NCBI GenBank assembly: GCA_002338565.1
Contig: DDIN01000008.1
Location: forward strand, 365,090-429,089
Length of the DNA: 64,000 bases
Source of the DNA: Hyphomonadaceae bacterium UBA1849
Lineage (GTDB): Bacteria; Pseudomonadota; Alphaproteobacteria; Caulobacterales; Hyphomonadaceae
Reading direction: 5' to 3'
Under the pieces are notes generated by a model. That model did not search any database and had not been told where the DNA came from. It was given only the letters and a program-made list of their open reading frames with translations. Positions 1 through 7,306 of this stretch are shown here, piece by piece; the first letter of the stretch is position 1; every line of letters begins with the position of its first letter. The position numbers were made by a program, and so were the translations under genes.

Positions 1-320
1 AAGACATTCTGAGAGAGCTATCCTACACAGCGCGCATTTTCTCCGGCGAGCAGGCTAAGGAATACGGCTTCGCAACGCATGTGTCTGAAAGCCCATACGA
101 CGATGCGATGGCATTGGCGCGCGAGATCGCAGAGCGTTCCCCGTCGTCTGTGAAACGCTCCAAGAAAATGTTCAACGCCCTGTTCGACGCGACCGACGCC
201 GAAGCCCTTCTGACAGAATCTGTTCTGCAGGATGAGATCATCGGCAAGCCTAATCAGGTCGAAGCGGTGAAAGCAGGCATGGAAAAACGCGTCGGCAACT
301 TCTCTGACACGTCCGACTAA
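1..320 (+). CDS. Enoyl-CoA hydratase/isomerase, C-terminal part (cut by the left edge)
   Basis: The reading frame is open from base 3 and ends at TAA 318-320, giving about 105 residues of a crotonase-family C-terminus. Visible family features are the segment reading YTARIFSGEQAKEYGF near the beginning (the usual 'G..A.A.A...G' stretch after the active site) and the following helix with ALAREIAERSP and KRSKKMFN, which packs against the trimer in this family. The family hydrates or isomerises enoyl-CoA esters in beta-oxidation and related pathways. The catalytic glutamates and oxyanion-hole residues lie upstream of the window, so the exact substrate cannot be judged. It is followed after about 150 bases by an unrelated TonB receptor gene. 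Confidence 0.85.
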   Translation, partial: DILRELSYTARIFSGEQAKEYGFATHVSESPYDDAMALAREIAERSPSSVKRSKKMFNALFDATDAEALLTESVLQDEIIGKPNQVEAVKAGMEKRVGNFSDTSD

Positions 321-352
321 CCAACTGTAACTTATACCTATATCGGGTAATA

Positions 353-380
353 TGTAACGTTACACTGCGTTACGTTACCG
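353..380 (+). promoter_or_regulatory. Palindrome and repeated CGTTAC motifs upstream of the TonB receptor
   Basis: A perfect 12-base palindrome TGTAACGTTACA lies at 353-364, followed by two further CGTTAC copies at 369-378. This is the only strong symmetrical element between the hydratase stop and the receptor start, so it is a plausible operator for a repressor controlling receptor synthesis, as is usual for metal- or nutrient-regulated TonB receptors. Its spacing vaguely recalls Zur-type sites, but I cannot assign the regulator. Confidence 0.4.
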
Positions 381-471
381 TTATTTACTGCACTTCGGTG
401 TAGTGAACCCCGTATCAAATCCCTTCCGGCCCGCGGCACTGCTACGGGCCGCCAGATCAAGGGATGGAAGA

Positions 472-2520
472 ATGATACGAACAAGCGCCATTGCGCTGCT
501 GGCAGGCCTCACCTCTGTTTCGGCCTATGCTCAAACTGCAGACCTCACAGATGAAGAAAACCGCCTCTCCACCGTAGAGGTTCATGGCCGCGGTCTTGAG
601 CTGATTGGCGAAGCACAGGCCGCTTCGCAGGGCGTCGTCGGCTATGCTGATTTTGAAGACCGCCCTCTTTCACGCGCTGGCGAGCTTGTCGAAGTTATTC
701 CGGGCGTCATTGCCACCCAGCATTCAGGCGAAGGCAAAGCCAACCAGTTCTTCCTGCGCGGTTTCAACCTTGATCATGGTACAGACTTTTCTGCTACAGT
801 GGACGGCGTCCCGCTAGCCATGCGCTCGCACGGGCATGGTCAGGGCTATCTGGATCTGAACCCGATCATTCCGGAACTCGTCGAGCGCGTAGACTATCAA
901 AAAGGTCCCTATTTCGCAGATACGGGTGATTTCTCCGTAGCGGGAGCCGGCACCTACACACTCTATTCCGAACTCGCTGAGAATTTTGTCGAACTGAAAG
1001 TCGGTGAAAACGGGTATTTGCGCACGGTGGGCGGCTATTCAACGCCGCTTTCGGAGACGACAACTCTCCTCATCGCAGGTGAATTCCAGAACTATGACGG
1101 CCCATGGGAAAACGCGCAGGAGGTCGACAAGATAAGCGGCCTCGCGCGCCTGTCCGGCGACTATGGCACATGGAATTACACCCTCACCGCAACGGCGTAT
1201 GACAATAATTGGGTCTCCAGCGAGCAAATTCCCCTTCGCGCCGTTCAATCCGGTCAGATCAGCCGGTTCGGGTCTCTCGATGATGATCTGGGCGGAGATG
1301 TCTCACGCTATAGCCTGTCGGGCCAGCTCGGCTTCATTCACGGCGATGGCGCGTCCACAGAGATTTCGGCCTTCTATGTCGACTCCTCTTTCAGCCTGAC
1401 GTCCAATTTCACCTATTTCCTCGCCGATCCGGTGAATGGCGACGAATTTCACCAGTTTGACGAGCGCACGATTATGGGCGGCTCAATCCGCCATGAACGG
1501 GAATTGAGCGACCGCCTCGAGATTCATACGGGCGCACAACTGCGCTATGACGATGTCTCGGATGTTGGCTTGGAACTCACGGCAGGCCCGACTGTGTTGC
1601 AAACGGTCAATCGAGGCTCGGTTGAGGAATTCAGCCTCGGCGTATGGGGTGAGGCCGAATACCATTTCACACCAACGCTGCGTGGCTCATTCGGCCTTCG
1701 CGCAGACTATTATGATGGTGAAGTCACCGCCGATATCGTGCCGCAAAACTCAGGCTCGATCGATGATACGCTGGTGACGCCCAACGCATCTCTGGCATGG
1801 CGCGCGAGCGATCATGTCGAACTATACGCCAGCTATGGCCGCGGCTTCCACACCAATGATATTCGCGGCACCGTCATTCAGACAGATCCGGCTAGCGGCC
1901 AGCCAGCCACTCAGGCACCGCTCTTCTCTGAAGGCGAAGGCTATGAGCTGGGTGCACGTTTCGAACGCGGCGACTTCAACCTTTCAGCCGCCCTGTTCAC
2001 GCTGGAACTCGACTCTGAACTGATCTTTGTCGGCGATGCCGGCACGACCGAAATCAATGACGCCACCACACGCACAGGCGTTGAGCTGACCAGCTTCTGG
2101 CGCCCGAATGACTGGCTCACCCTTGATGCGAGCGCGGCCTTCACGGATGCGGAGTTCAATGTATCCGGTCCTGATACAGCCATTCCGAATGCGGTTGAAA
2201 CCGTATTTGGCGGCGGAATGCACCTTGATTTCGAGCCATGGGTATTCACCGCGCGTCTACGCTATCTGGGTGAAGCGCCGCTGATCGAAGATAGCTCTGT
2301 CACCACCGATCCGACGACCATTCTGAACCTTGGCGCCAGCTATACGTGGAACACTATCGACTTCGGTCTTGAAGTTCTGAATGCCCTCGACGCGGAAGAT
2401 AACGACATCAGCTATTTCTATGAAAGCCAGCTTCAGGGTGAAGCCAATCCGGTCGAGGATATTCACTTCAAACCCGTCGAGCCCCGTCAGGTCCGTTTCA
2501 GAGTGCGGTATAACTTCTGA
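472..2520 (+). CDS. TonB-dependent outer-membrane receptor (HGTDF-type plug)
   Basis: 682 residues from ATG 472. A Sec signal peptide is seen (residues 1-20, ending SAYA before Q), then a TonB-box-like TVEVHG, a plug domain with GEGKANQFFLRGFNLDHGTDF and a histidine-rich MRSHGHGQGYLDLN loop (about residues 90-130), then a 22-strand-type barrel ending in the outer-membrane signature aromatic residue (RVRYNF). Such receptors import scarce ligands using the TonB-ExbBD system. The histidine-rich plug loop could suggest a metal-containing ligand, but that is inference. An in-frame GTG at 403 would add 23 residues; I prefer 472 because the signal peptide begins there and a GGGA lies at suitable distance. 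It stands alone, with a palindromic candidate operator upstream. Confidence 0.88.
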   Translation: MIRTSAIALLAGLTSVSAYAQTADLTDEENRLSTVEVHGRGLELIGEAQAASQGVVGYADFEDRPLSRAGELVEVIPGVIATQHSGEGKANQFFLRGFNLDHGTDFSATVDGVPLAMRSHGHGQGYLDLNPIIPELVERVDYQKGPYFADTGDFSVAGAGTYTLYSELAENFVELKVGENGYLRTVGGYSTPLSETTTLLIAGEFQNYDGPWENAQEVDKISGLARLSGDYGTWNYTLTATAYDNNWVSSEQIPLRAVQSGQISRFGSLDDDLGGDVSRYSLSGQLGFIHGDGASTEISAFYVDSSFSLTSNFTYFLADPVNGDEFHQFDERTIMGGSIRHERELSDRLEIHTGAQLRYDDVSDVGLELTAGPTVLQTVNRGSVEEFSLGVWGEAEYHFTPTLRGSFGLRADYYDGEVTADIVPQNSGSIDDTLVTPNASLAWRASDHVELYASYGRGFHTNDIRGTVIQTDPASGQPATQAPLFSEGEGYELGARFERGDFNLSAALFTLELDSELIFVGDAGTTEINDATTRTGVELTSFWRPNDWLTLDASAAFTDAEFNVSGPDTAIPNAVETVFGGGMHLDFEPWVFTARLRYLGEAPLIEDSSVTTDPTTILNLGASYTWNTIDFGLEVLNALDAEDNDISYFYESQLQGEANPVEDIHFKPVEPRQVRFRVRYNF

Positions 2521-2536
2521 GCTTGCCTGACGTCCC

Positions 2537-2570
2537 TGCCGGCTTCGGGCTGCCTTCCCCGGAGCCGGCA
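2537..2570 (+). terminator. GC-rich hairpin after the TonB receptor, without a T-run
   Basis: TGCCGGCTTCGGG at 2537 onwards pairs with the complementary bases ending at 2570, 17 bases after the receptor stop. It could be a weak terminator or a 3'-end stabilising hairpin. There is no clear run of T afterwards. Confidence 0.35.
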
Positions 2571-2617
2571 CTCTTCGAATAATTGCAGTTATTTAATTAT
2601 ATAAGTGTAGTCAACTA

Positions 2618-2646
2618 TCGACAAATGAAAAGCATGACGATATGAC
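2618..2646 (+). promoter_or_regulatory. Candidate sigma-70-type promoter for a small RNA
   Basis: TCGACA at 2618-2623 and TATGAC at 2641-2646 are separated by exactly 17 bases and point toward a stretch with no reading frame that ends in a strong terminator. The AT-rich sequence just upstream (2591-2608) supports promoter function. Seen by eye only. Confidence 0.4.
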
Positions 2647-2652
2647 TAGCGC

Positions 2653-2731
2653 TTAGCCACCACTTTCCTCCCGAGCTCGTGCATGGGAATACTCAAAGGA
2701 CCAGCCCTTCACAGGACTGGTCCCTTTTTTT
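2653..2731 (+). ncRNA. Candidate small regulatory RNA with CCUCCC motif and intrinsic terminator
   Basis: About 79 bases between a promoter-like pair and a perfect terminator, in an intergenic region between a plus-strand receptor and a minus-strand permease gene. The predicted RNA would carry an exposed CTTTCCTCCC (2663-2672) able to pair with Shine-Dalgarno sequences, a common feature of alphaproteobacterial trans-acting RNAs, and ends with the GGACCAG hairpin and seven T. No start codon with a ribosome site is present. The alternative is that the terminator simply belongs to the receptor mRNA 180 bases upstream. Confidence 0.4.
2698..2731 (+). terminator. Rho-independent terminator
   Basis: GGACCAG 2698-2704 pairs with CTGGTCC 2717-2723 and is followed by seven T (2725-2731). 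The T-run is on the plus strand only, so it ends plus-strand transcription. Confidence 0.8.
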
Positions 2732-2752
2732 GTTCGCTTGTTTGGGCGTCGA

Positions 2753-3562
2753 TCAGGCTTTGAGTTTGTAGCCGATTTTGAACAGCCACCAGACAAATGC
2801 GCAGGTCACGAAGGCAAGGCCGCCGGTCACGAATACACCTGTCATGATGTTGGAGTTCGCAACGCCAAGGAAGCCATAGCGGAAACCGTCAATCAGATAG
2901 AAGAACGGGTCCCAATGGGCGAGCGTCTGGAACGGCTCTGCCAGAACCTTCACGTCGTAGAATGTACCGGACAGGAAGGTCAGTGGCACGATCACAAAGT
3001 TGGTCACAGCCGCAAGGTGGTCGAACTTATCAGCCCAGATGCCGCCCGCCGCGCCGATCGCGCCGAGGATAATGCTCGCCATCATGGAGAACCAGATGAC
3101 CGCCCAGATATGGGTGATGGACAGAGACGCAAGGCCGAGGATCTGAATCGCAATACCTGTAACGAGGCCAACCATAATCCCGCGCGTGGCCGCACCGGCG
3201 ACAAAGCCTAGCGTCAGCTCGAGCGCAGACAGCGGGGGCATGAGGAAGTCGACAGATGTGCCCTGCACTTTTGAAATCGTCAGAGAGCTCGCCGTATTCT
3301 GGAAAGCGTTCTGCAGGATGGACATGATGATCAGGCCCGGCGCCAGGAAATTCTGATAGGCAATACCTTCAAAATCGCCAGTCAGTTCGCCACGATTGCC
3401 AAAGGCAAGCTTGAACACAGTCATCAGAAGAAGAGTAGAGACGGCAGGTGCAAACAGGGTCTGCATCGCAACTTTGATAAAACGCCCGACTTCGCGCTTA
3501 TACAGCGTGAACATTCCGAGCCAGTTCCAACCGGCAAATCGGCGAGGTTCAGCGTAGCTCAT
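2753..3562 (-). CDS. ABC-2 type transporter permease
   Basis: 269 residues from ATG 3562, which is preceded by AAGGGGCTG; an earlier in-frame start at 3601 lacks a ribosome site. Six hydrophobic segments spread over the protein, and the segment APGLIIMSILQNAFQNTASSLTISKVQGT is characteristic of the YadH/NodJ-like ABC-2 permease family (PF01061), as are ALHWDPFFY-like residues (LAHWDPFFYLIDGFRYG) near the C-terminus. It would form the membrane channel of an exporter with a separate ATPase. No ATPase gene is next to it here; the partner is expected elsewhere or beyond the region. The substrate is unknown. Confidence 0.85.
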   Translation of the reverse strand: MSYAEPRRFAGWNWLGMFTLYKREVGRFIKVAMQTLFAPAVSTLLLMTVFKLAFGNRGELTGDFEGIAYQNFLAPGLIIMSILQNAFQNTASSLTISKVQGTSVDFLMPPLSALELTLGFVAGAATRGIMVGLVTGIAIQILGLASLSITHIWAVIWFSMMASIILGAIGAAGGIWADKFDHLAAVTNFVIVPLTFLSGTFYDVKVLAEPFQTLAHWDPFFYLIDGFRYGFLGVANSNIMTGVFVTGGLAFVTCAFVWWLFKIGYKLKA

Positions 3563-3684
3563 GGTGTCAGCCCCTTGGTTTCCGTCAATCAGGTCCAACA
3601 CATAAGGCTTTCGGACGAGAATGGAATGGCCAGAACACCCTGCTCATATGAGTTCGCGTTAATTGACCAGATAGGTTTCCTCGG

Positions 3685-3815
3685 TTTTCCACATGCAATT
3701 GGTTAATTTCGCCCACTAGATGTGGATTAATCATGTTCTCCACAGATCATGATATTGTGTCTCTCGCCTCAATCTATACGATATGTGGGGAAGGCTAAGG
3801 TTAACAAAGTCTCAA
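3685..3815 (+). promoter_or_regulatory. gcrA promoter region with DnaA-box-like sites
   Basis: TTTTCCACA at 3685-3693 fits the DnaA consensus TTWTNCACA exactly. TTCTCCACA at 3736-3744 (plus strand) and TAATCCACA at 3721-3729 (minus strand) each have one mismatch; a weaker site is at 3784-3792. A single imperfect CtrA-like site, TTAA then seven bases then TCAAC, lies at 3801-3816. In Caulobacter DnaA activates gcrA and CtrA represses it, so the arrangement fits known biology, although binding here is inferred. Confidence 0.5.
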
Positions 3816-3861
3816 CGCTACTACATATTGATTAACAAAACTGACTTTCAGGAGGCGGATG

Positions 3862-4383
3862 ATGAGTTGGACAGAAGAGCGGGTGGAACAGCTCAAGAAA
3901 CTCTGGACCGAGGGCCATAGCGCCAGCCAGATTGCCAACCAGCTTGGCGGTGTCACACGCAATGCCGTCATCGGCAAAGTCCACCGGCTAGGCCTCTCAG
4001 GTCGCGCGACGCCGTCACGTCCGGTTAAGCGCCCACCACGTCTGGCAAGGCCAAAACCAGCGCCGCAGCGCGTCGAGCGTCCAGAGACAACGACACCAGA
4101 GGTCGCTGCACCACAACCGCAGCAGCCGACAACGCTGCCAGCTGTCGCAAAATCTACAGAACCGCTTGATCCGGTGAAACTGGCGAATGGCGACTTCGCA
4201 AGCGTTCTGAACATTCGCGAGTCCATGTGCAAATGGCCAATCGGCGATCCGATGGACAAGGATTTTGCATTCTGCGGTCGCGCAGCCTCCGGCGGCCCTT
4301 ACTGCGCAGAACACGCAAAAGTCGCGTTCCAGCCGAAAAAATCGCGCACACGACGCGAAGACGGCCAACGCGCCGCTGGCTAA
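3862..4383 (+). CDS. gcrA: GcrA family cell-cycle regulator
   Basis: 173 residues. The N-terminus MSWTEERVEQLKKLW followed by GHSASQIANQLGGVTRNAVIGKVHRLGLSGR (about residues 1-48) is the diagnostic GcrA DNA-binding domain. A proline- and glutamine-rich linker follows, then a C-terminal domain with a CKWPIGDP motif and further Cys/His residues (FCGR, YCAEHAK), which in GcrA contacts sigma-70. GcrA senses adenine methylation at GANTC sites and activates cell-cycle genes in Caulobacterales. The ATG at 3862 is chosen over the adjacent ATG at 3859 because AGGAGG (3850-3855) is then six bases away. The gene is monocistronic with a strong terminator. Confidence 0.95.
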   Translation: MSWTEERVEQLKKLWTEGHSASQIANQLGGVTRNAVIGKVHRLGLSGRATPSRPVKRPPRLARPKPAPQRVERPETTTPEVAAPQPQQPTTLPAVAKSTEPLDPVKLANGDFASVLNIRESMCKWPIGDPMDKDFAFCGRAASGGPYCAEHAKVAFQPKKSRTRREDGQRAAG

Positions 4384-4415
4384 CAAAAAATCGGGAAGAC
4401 CAGATCCCAAACCAA

Positions 4416-4449
4416 AAACACCGCGCCAGAACGGCGCGGTGTTTTTTTT
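4416..4449 (+). terminator. Rho-independent terminator of gcrA
   Basis: AAACACCGCGCC (4416-4427) pairs with its complement at 4433-4444 around a five-base loop and runs into TTTTTTT. It lies 33 bases after the gcrA stop. Confidence 0.93.
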
Positions 4450-4456
4450 ATGTAGT

Positions 4457-4491
4457 CCCCGACCGGAGGCGTGGAGAACATCCGGTCGGGG
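4457..4491. other. Stem-loop between gcrA and the SulP gene
   Basis: CCCCGACCGGA at 4457-4467 is perfectly complementary to 4481-4491 with a 13-base loop. Neither side has a T-run in the correct direction, so it is not a classical terminator; it may protect the 3' end of the convergent SulP transcript. Confidence 0.45.
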
Positions 4492-4550
4492 CATCACTCA
4501 AACCTGTCGCTCAGGGCCACGCAGAGCGCGCCCCTTGCATTTGGGGAAGG

Positions 4551-6236
4551 TCAGGCAGGTTTAAGCGACGTGTCGGTTTCGTCAGAAGTATCCGCAGGCG
4601 TTTCGCTGGCTTCTATGCCGGCAACAGCTTTGCGGATCGCCTCCAGTCGGGACATGGACTGATAGCCTTCCGGAAGGAAACGGTCAGCGTTCAGACCTGC
4701 CAGCTGCTGGTGCACAGTCTCGGTGACGTTACAAACAAAGAGCAGGCGCTCTTCATCATGGGCGTCTTCCGAAATCGCCTCGACAGCCCGCGCGGCTGAT
4801 ACGTCCACGCTATCAATACCGCCGAAATCGAGTATCACCGCCTCACGCCCATGCACGTTCTCTCGAACGCGGTGGGACAGGTCAGCCGCCGCACCAAAGC
4901 TGAGCGGACCGGAGAATTCGAACATTTGCAGGCGGCTGCCAGCTCGCTCGAACAATGTCTGCTCTTCTTCGTTCAACGCGACTGGTGCATTGCGATTGAT
5001 CGCATCGAGCTGTTGCTGAGCAACCGAGCGAACAAAGGCGAGCGCCGCGAGGAACACACCAAGGCCCACGGCTGTGATGAGGTCCACAAATACAGTGACG
5101 ACAAGCACAAGCGCCATGAGCACGAGGTCCCAACGTGGGCCTTTATGCGCGCGCTTGATGTAAGCGACGTCGATAATATCCCAGCCAACCTTGATCAGAA
5201 TGCCTGCCAGAACAGCGTGCGGGATTGCCCGCGCAAGCGGAGCAAGTGCCACGACAACCGCGAGCAGCAGAATGGAATGCACCATGCCGGAAATACGGGT
5301 CTTACCGCCCGTCCGGATGTTCACCATGGTCCGCATGGTTGCACCCGCGCCCGGAATGGCACCGAACAGACCCGCAATAGAGTTACCAATGCCCTGACCG
5401 ATCAGCTCGCGGTTAGACTCGTGACGTGTGCGTGTCGCATTGTCTGCAACAAGGCTCGTCAGAAGACTGTCAATCGCGCCGAGCAGAGCCAGAATAATCG
5501 CCGCTTCGACGACCAGGAAGGCCGCGGATCGGTCAATATTCGGAACGACGAGCGAAGGGAAGCCGACGACGAGGTCTTCACCAATGATCGGAACCTCGAG
5601 CAGCATCCCCGCAAGCGTGCCGATAACCAGCGCAGCCAGCGCGCCCGGAATGAACTTGCCAATAGCTTTTGGCCAGAAGAACACGATGCCCAGTGTCAGC
5701 AGGCCAAGACCAAGCGCCCCGAAATTCGGGTCCGCAATCGCCGCCGGAATAGCTTCCATCGCGGCGATCGTACCGCCGCCATCCGGTTCAGACCCGAACA
5801 GGCGGCTGGCCTGCAACAGGATGATGATGACGCCGATACCGGTCATGAAGCCCGAAATCACAGGGTAAGGCACCAGGCGGATATACTCACCAAACCGCAT
5901 CACACCGAGCAGGATCTGGAAGATACCTGCCAGAATGACCGCGGCAAAGATAATGCCAGCCACTTCAGGGAATGGCGCGCCCGCCTGACGGCTTACTTCA
6001 CCGGCGAGACCCGCAAAGACGACGACCATCGGGCCCGTCGGGCCGGTGACCTGTGTCTGCGTTCCGCCGAAAAATGCTGCGAAAAAGCCGGTAAAGATTG
6101 CGCCCCAAAGGCCCGCAATCGGGCCCGCGCCGGAAGCTTCACCAAACGCCAGCGCGAGCGGCAGAGCCACCACGCCAGCGGTGACCCCGCCATAGAGGTC
6201 GCCCTTTATGTGGGAGAAATCGAAGTAATTTTTCAT
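4551..6236 (-). CDS. SulP family anion transporter with STAS domain (probable bicarbonate uptake)
   Basis: 561 residues. Roughly residues 10-410 are hydrophobic SulP transport segments with the signature GLWGAIFTGFFAAFFGGTQTQVTGPTGPM near the N-terminus; residues about 425-530 form a STAS domain with LDFGGIDSVDVSAARAVE. SulP proteins carry sulfate, bicarbonate or dicarboxylates across the inner membrane. The carbonic anhydrase gene lies only eight bases upstream in the same direction, which argues for a BicA-like bicarbonate role rather than sulfate, since SulP and carbonic anhydrase pairs or fusions are a known arrangement. Substrate specificity is inferred from context only. Confidence 0.9.
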   Translation of the reverse strand: MKNYFDFSHIKGDLYGGVTAGVVALPLALAFGEASGAGPIAGLWGAIFTGFFAAFFGGTQTQVTGPTGPMVVVFAGLAGEVSRQAGAPFPEVAGIIFAAVILAGIFQILLGVMRFGEYIRLVPYPVISGFMTGIGVIIILLQASRLFGSEPDGGGTIAAMEAIPAAIADPNFGALGLGLLTLGIVFFWPKAIGKFIPGALAALVIGTLAGMLLEVPIIGEDLVVGFPSLVVPNIDRSAAFLVVEAAIILALLGAIDSLLTSLVADNATRTRHESNRELIGQGIGNSIAGLFGAIPGAGATMRTMVNIRTGGKTRISGMVHSILLLAVVVALAPLARAIPHAVLAGILIKVGWDIIDVAYIKRAHKGPRWDLVLMALVLVVTVFVDLITAVGLGVFLAALAFVRSVAQQQLDAINRNAPVALNEEEQTLFERAGSRLQMFEFSGPLSFGAAADLSHRVRENVHGREAVILDFGGIDSVDVSAARAVEAISEDAHDEERLLFVCNVTETVHQQLAGLNADRFLPEGYQSMSRLEAIRKAVAGIEASETPADTSDETDTSLKPA

Positions 6237-6244
6237 GCCAGATC

Positions 6245-6919
6245 CTATTCCGCTGCGACGTGAGCGTGCTCAGGCAGGTGCTCGCGCACCATGTCAGCGT
6301 AATAGTCGGCCACCGGCTCGAAGCGCTGAGTCTCTTCATTCCATGCTGTGACGTCACCGGTTTTGATGTCATAGACCCAGCCGTGAAGCTTCACAGAGTT
6401 CGTTGAAAGACGCGCAGCCACGTAAGGGTGGGTTTTCAAGTGCTGCAGCTGAAGCAGAACATTTTCCTGAATGAGAAGATGCATACGCTCCTGCTCGGAC
6501 ATGCCCTCGCCCTTCTCTTTCACAACCTGCCAGGCCGCGCGCGCATAGCTCAGCCAGTCTTTGACGTGTGGCAGTTCGCTCAGCGCCTCAAGGTCTGTAA
6601 CGCCCTTCATCGCGCCGCACTCTGTATGACCGCAAACGATGATGTGAGGGACTTTCAGCGCCGCGACCGCATATTCGATAGACGCCGTCATGCCGCCCGT
6701 ATGCAGGGTATGCGGCGGCACGATGTTTCCGGCGTTGCGGCAAATGAAGAGCTCGCCCGGCTCTGTTGATGTCATGAGGTTCGGGCTGATACGGCTGTCA
6801 GAGCAGGTAATGAACAGGGCTTCCGGAGACTGACCGGAGCTCAGCTCTTCGAACAGAGCCTGACGTTTTGGATAGGACTCGCGTTGAAACTTCACAACGC
6901 CGGCAGCAATCTTAGGCAT
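6245..6919 (-). CDS. can: Beta-class carbonic anhydrase
   Basis: 224 residues, typical for the bacterial beta class. Zinc ligands are visible as C39 and D41 in ITCSDSR, with R43, and H98 and C101 in GHTECGAM. It interconverts CO2 and bicarbonate in the cytosol. Its gene is first in a two-gene operon with the SulP transporter, suggesting joint supply of bicarbonate for carboxylases or pH control. The start ATG at 6919 has a weak AGGAGAAG-like ribosome site just upstream (minus strand). Confidence 0.94.
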   Translation of the reverse strand: MPKIAAGVVKFQRESYPKRQALFEELSSGQSPEALFITCSDSRISPNLMTSTEPGELFICRNAGNIVPPHTLHTGGMTASIEYAVAALKVPHIIVCGHTECGAMKGVTDLEALSELPHVKDWLSYARAAWQVVKEKGEGMSEQERMHLLIQENVLLQLQHLKTHPYVAARLSTNSVKLHGWVYDIKTGDVTAWNEETQRFEPVADYYADMVREHLPEHAHVAAE

Positions 6920-7232
6920 AGCTTCTCCTCTTCGCGCTGGTGCGCGGATTTATGATGTATTTTTCGGGAAGGAACGGATTCCGGGCGGGACGTATCAGCC
7001 TTGCAGGGGCAAGCGCGGATGCACTTCACCCGTTAAGGGCGACAGGTCTCGATGTACGGAATCTAAGAGGTCGTGATCAGACAGGATCACGCTGGGATGC
7101 AGGGTGGGCACGACGACAAGGCGCAGCCATGAGTTCCCCGTTTATCATGACGATAAACTTGGCACATTCACCACGTTTGACAGACGTACAAAAAGACAAG
7201 TGTCACCCCGTTCCCGATGAAATGAAGATAAC
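6920..7232. other. 313-base intergenic region with two inverted repeats
   Basis: No convincing gene. It holds the promoter of the carbonic anhydrase operon. Two perfect inverted repeats are present: GTGATC, six bases, GATCAC at 7073-7090, and GTTTATC, five bases, GATAAAC at 7140-7158. Either could be a regulator site. A TTGACA-like sequence occurs at 7178-7184. Confidence 0.4.
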
Positions 7233-7280
7233 AAAAAGCCCCGCACCTTCAATACATTGAGAAGAGGTGCGGGGCTTTTT
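7233..7280 (-). terminator. Bidirectional terminator downstream of secA
   Basis: AAAAAGCCCCGCACCT (7233-7248) pairs with the complement ending in GGGGCTTTTT at 7280. Both strands end in a T-run; it lies 27 bases beyond the secA stop codon and would end the minus-strand secA transcript. Confidence 0.9.
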
Positions 7281-7306
7281 CTGATAACATCAGGATAACA
7301 TTTTCG

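Noticed and set aside
2738..3211. 157-residue plus-strand frame opposite the ABC permease gene
   Set aside because: Antisense shadow with unnatural Glu/Arg/His composition.
3801..3816. CtrA binding site upstream of gcrA
   Set aside because: It has a mismatch in the second half and is single, so I mention it but do not call it as a CtrA site.
4457..4491. Strong hairpin considered as the SulP terminator
   Set aside because: No T-run follows on the minus strand; kept only as a stem-loop of uncertain role.
4851..6263. 470-residue plus-strand frame opposite the SulP gene
   Set aside because: It is antisense to a clear transporter gene, has a skewed Arg/His/Asn-rich composition and no family features.
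6940..7260. 106-residue plus-strand frame upstream of the carbonic anhydrase operon
   Set aside because: It runs into the secA terminator hairpin, lacks a ribosome site and looks like random composition.
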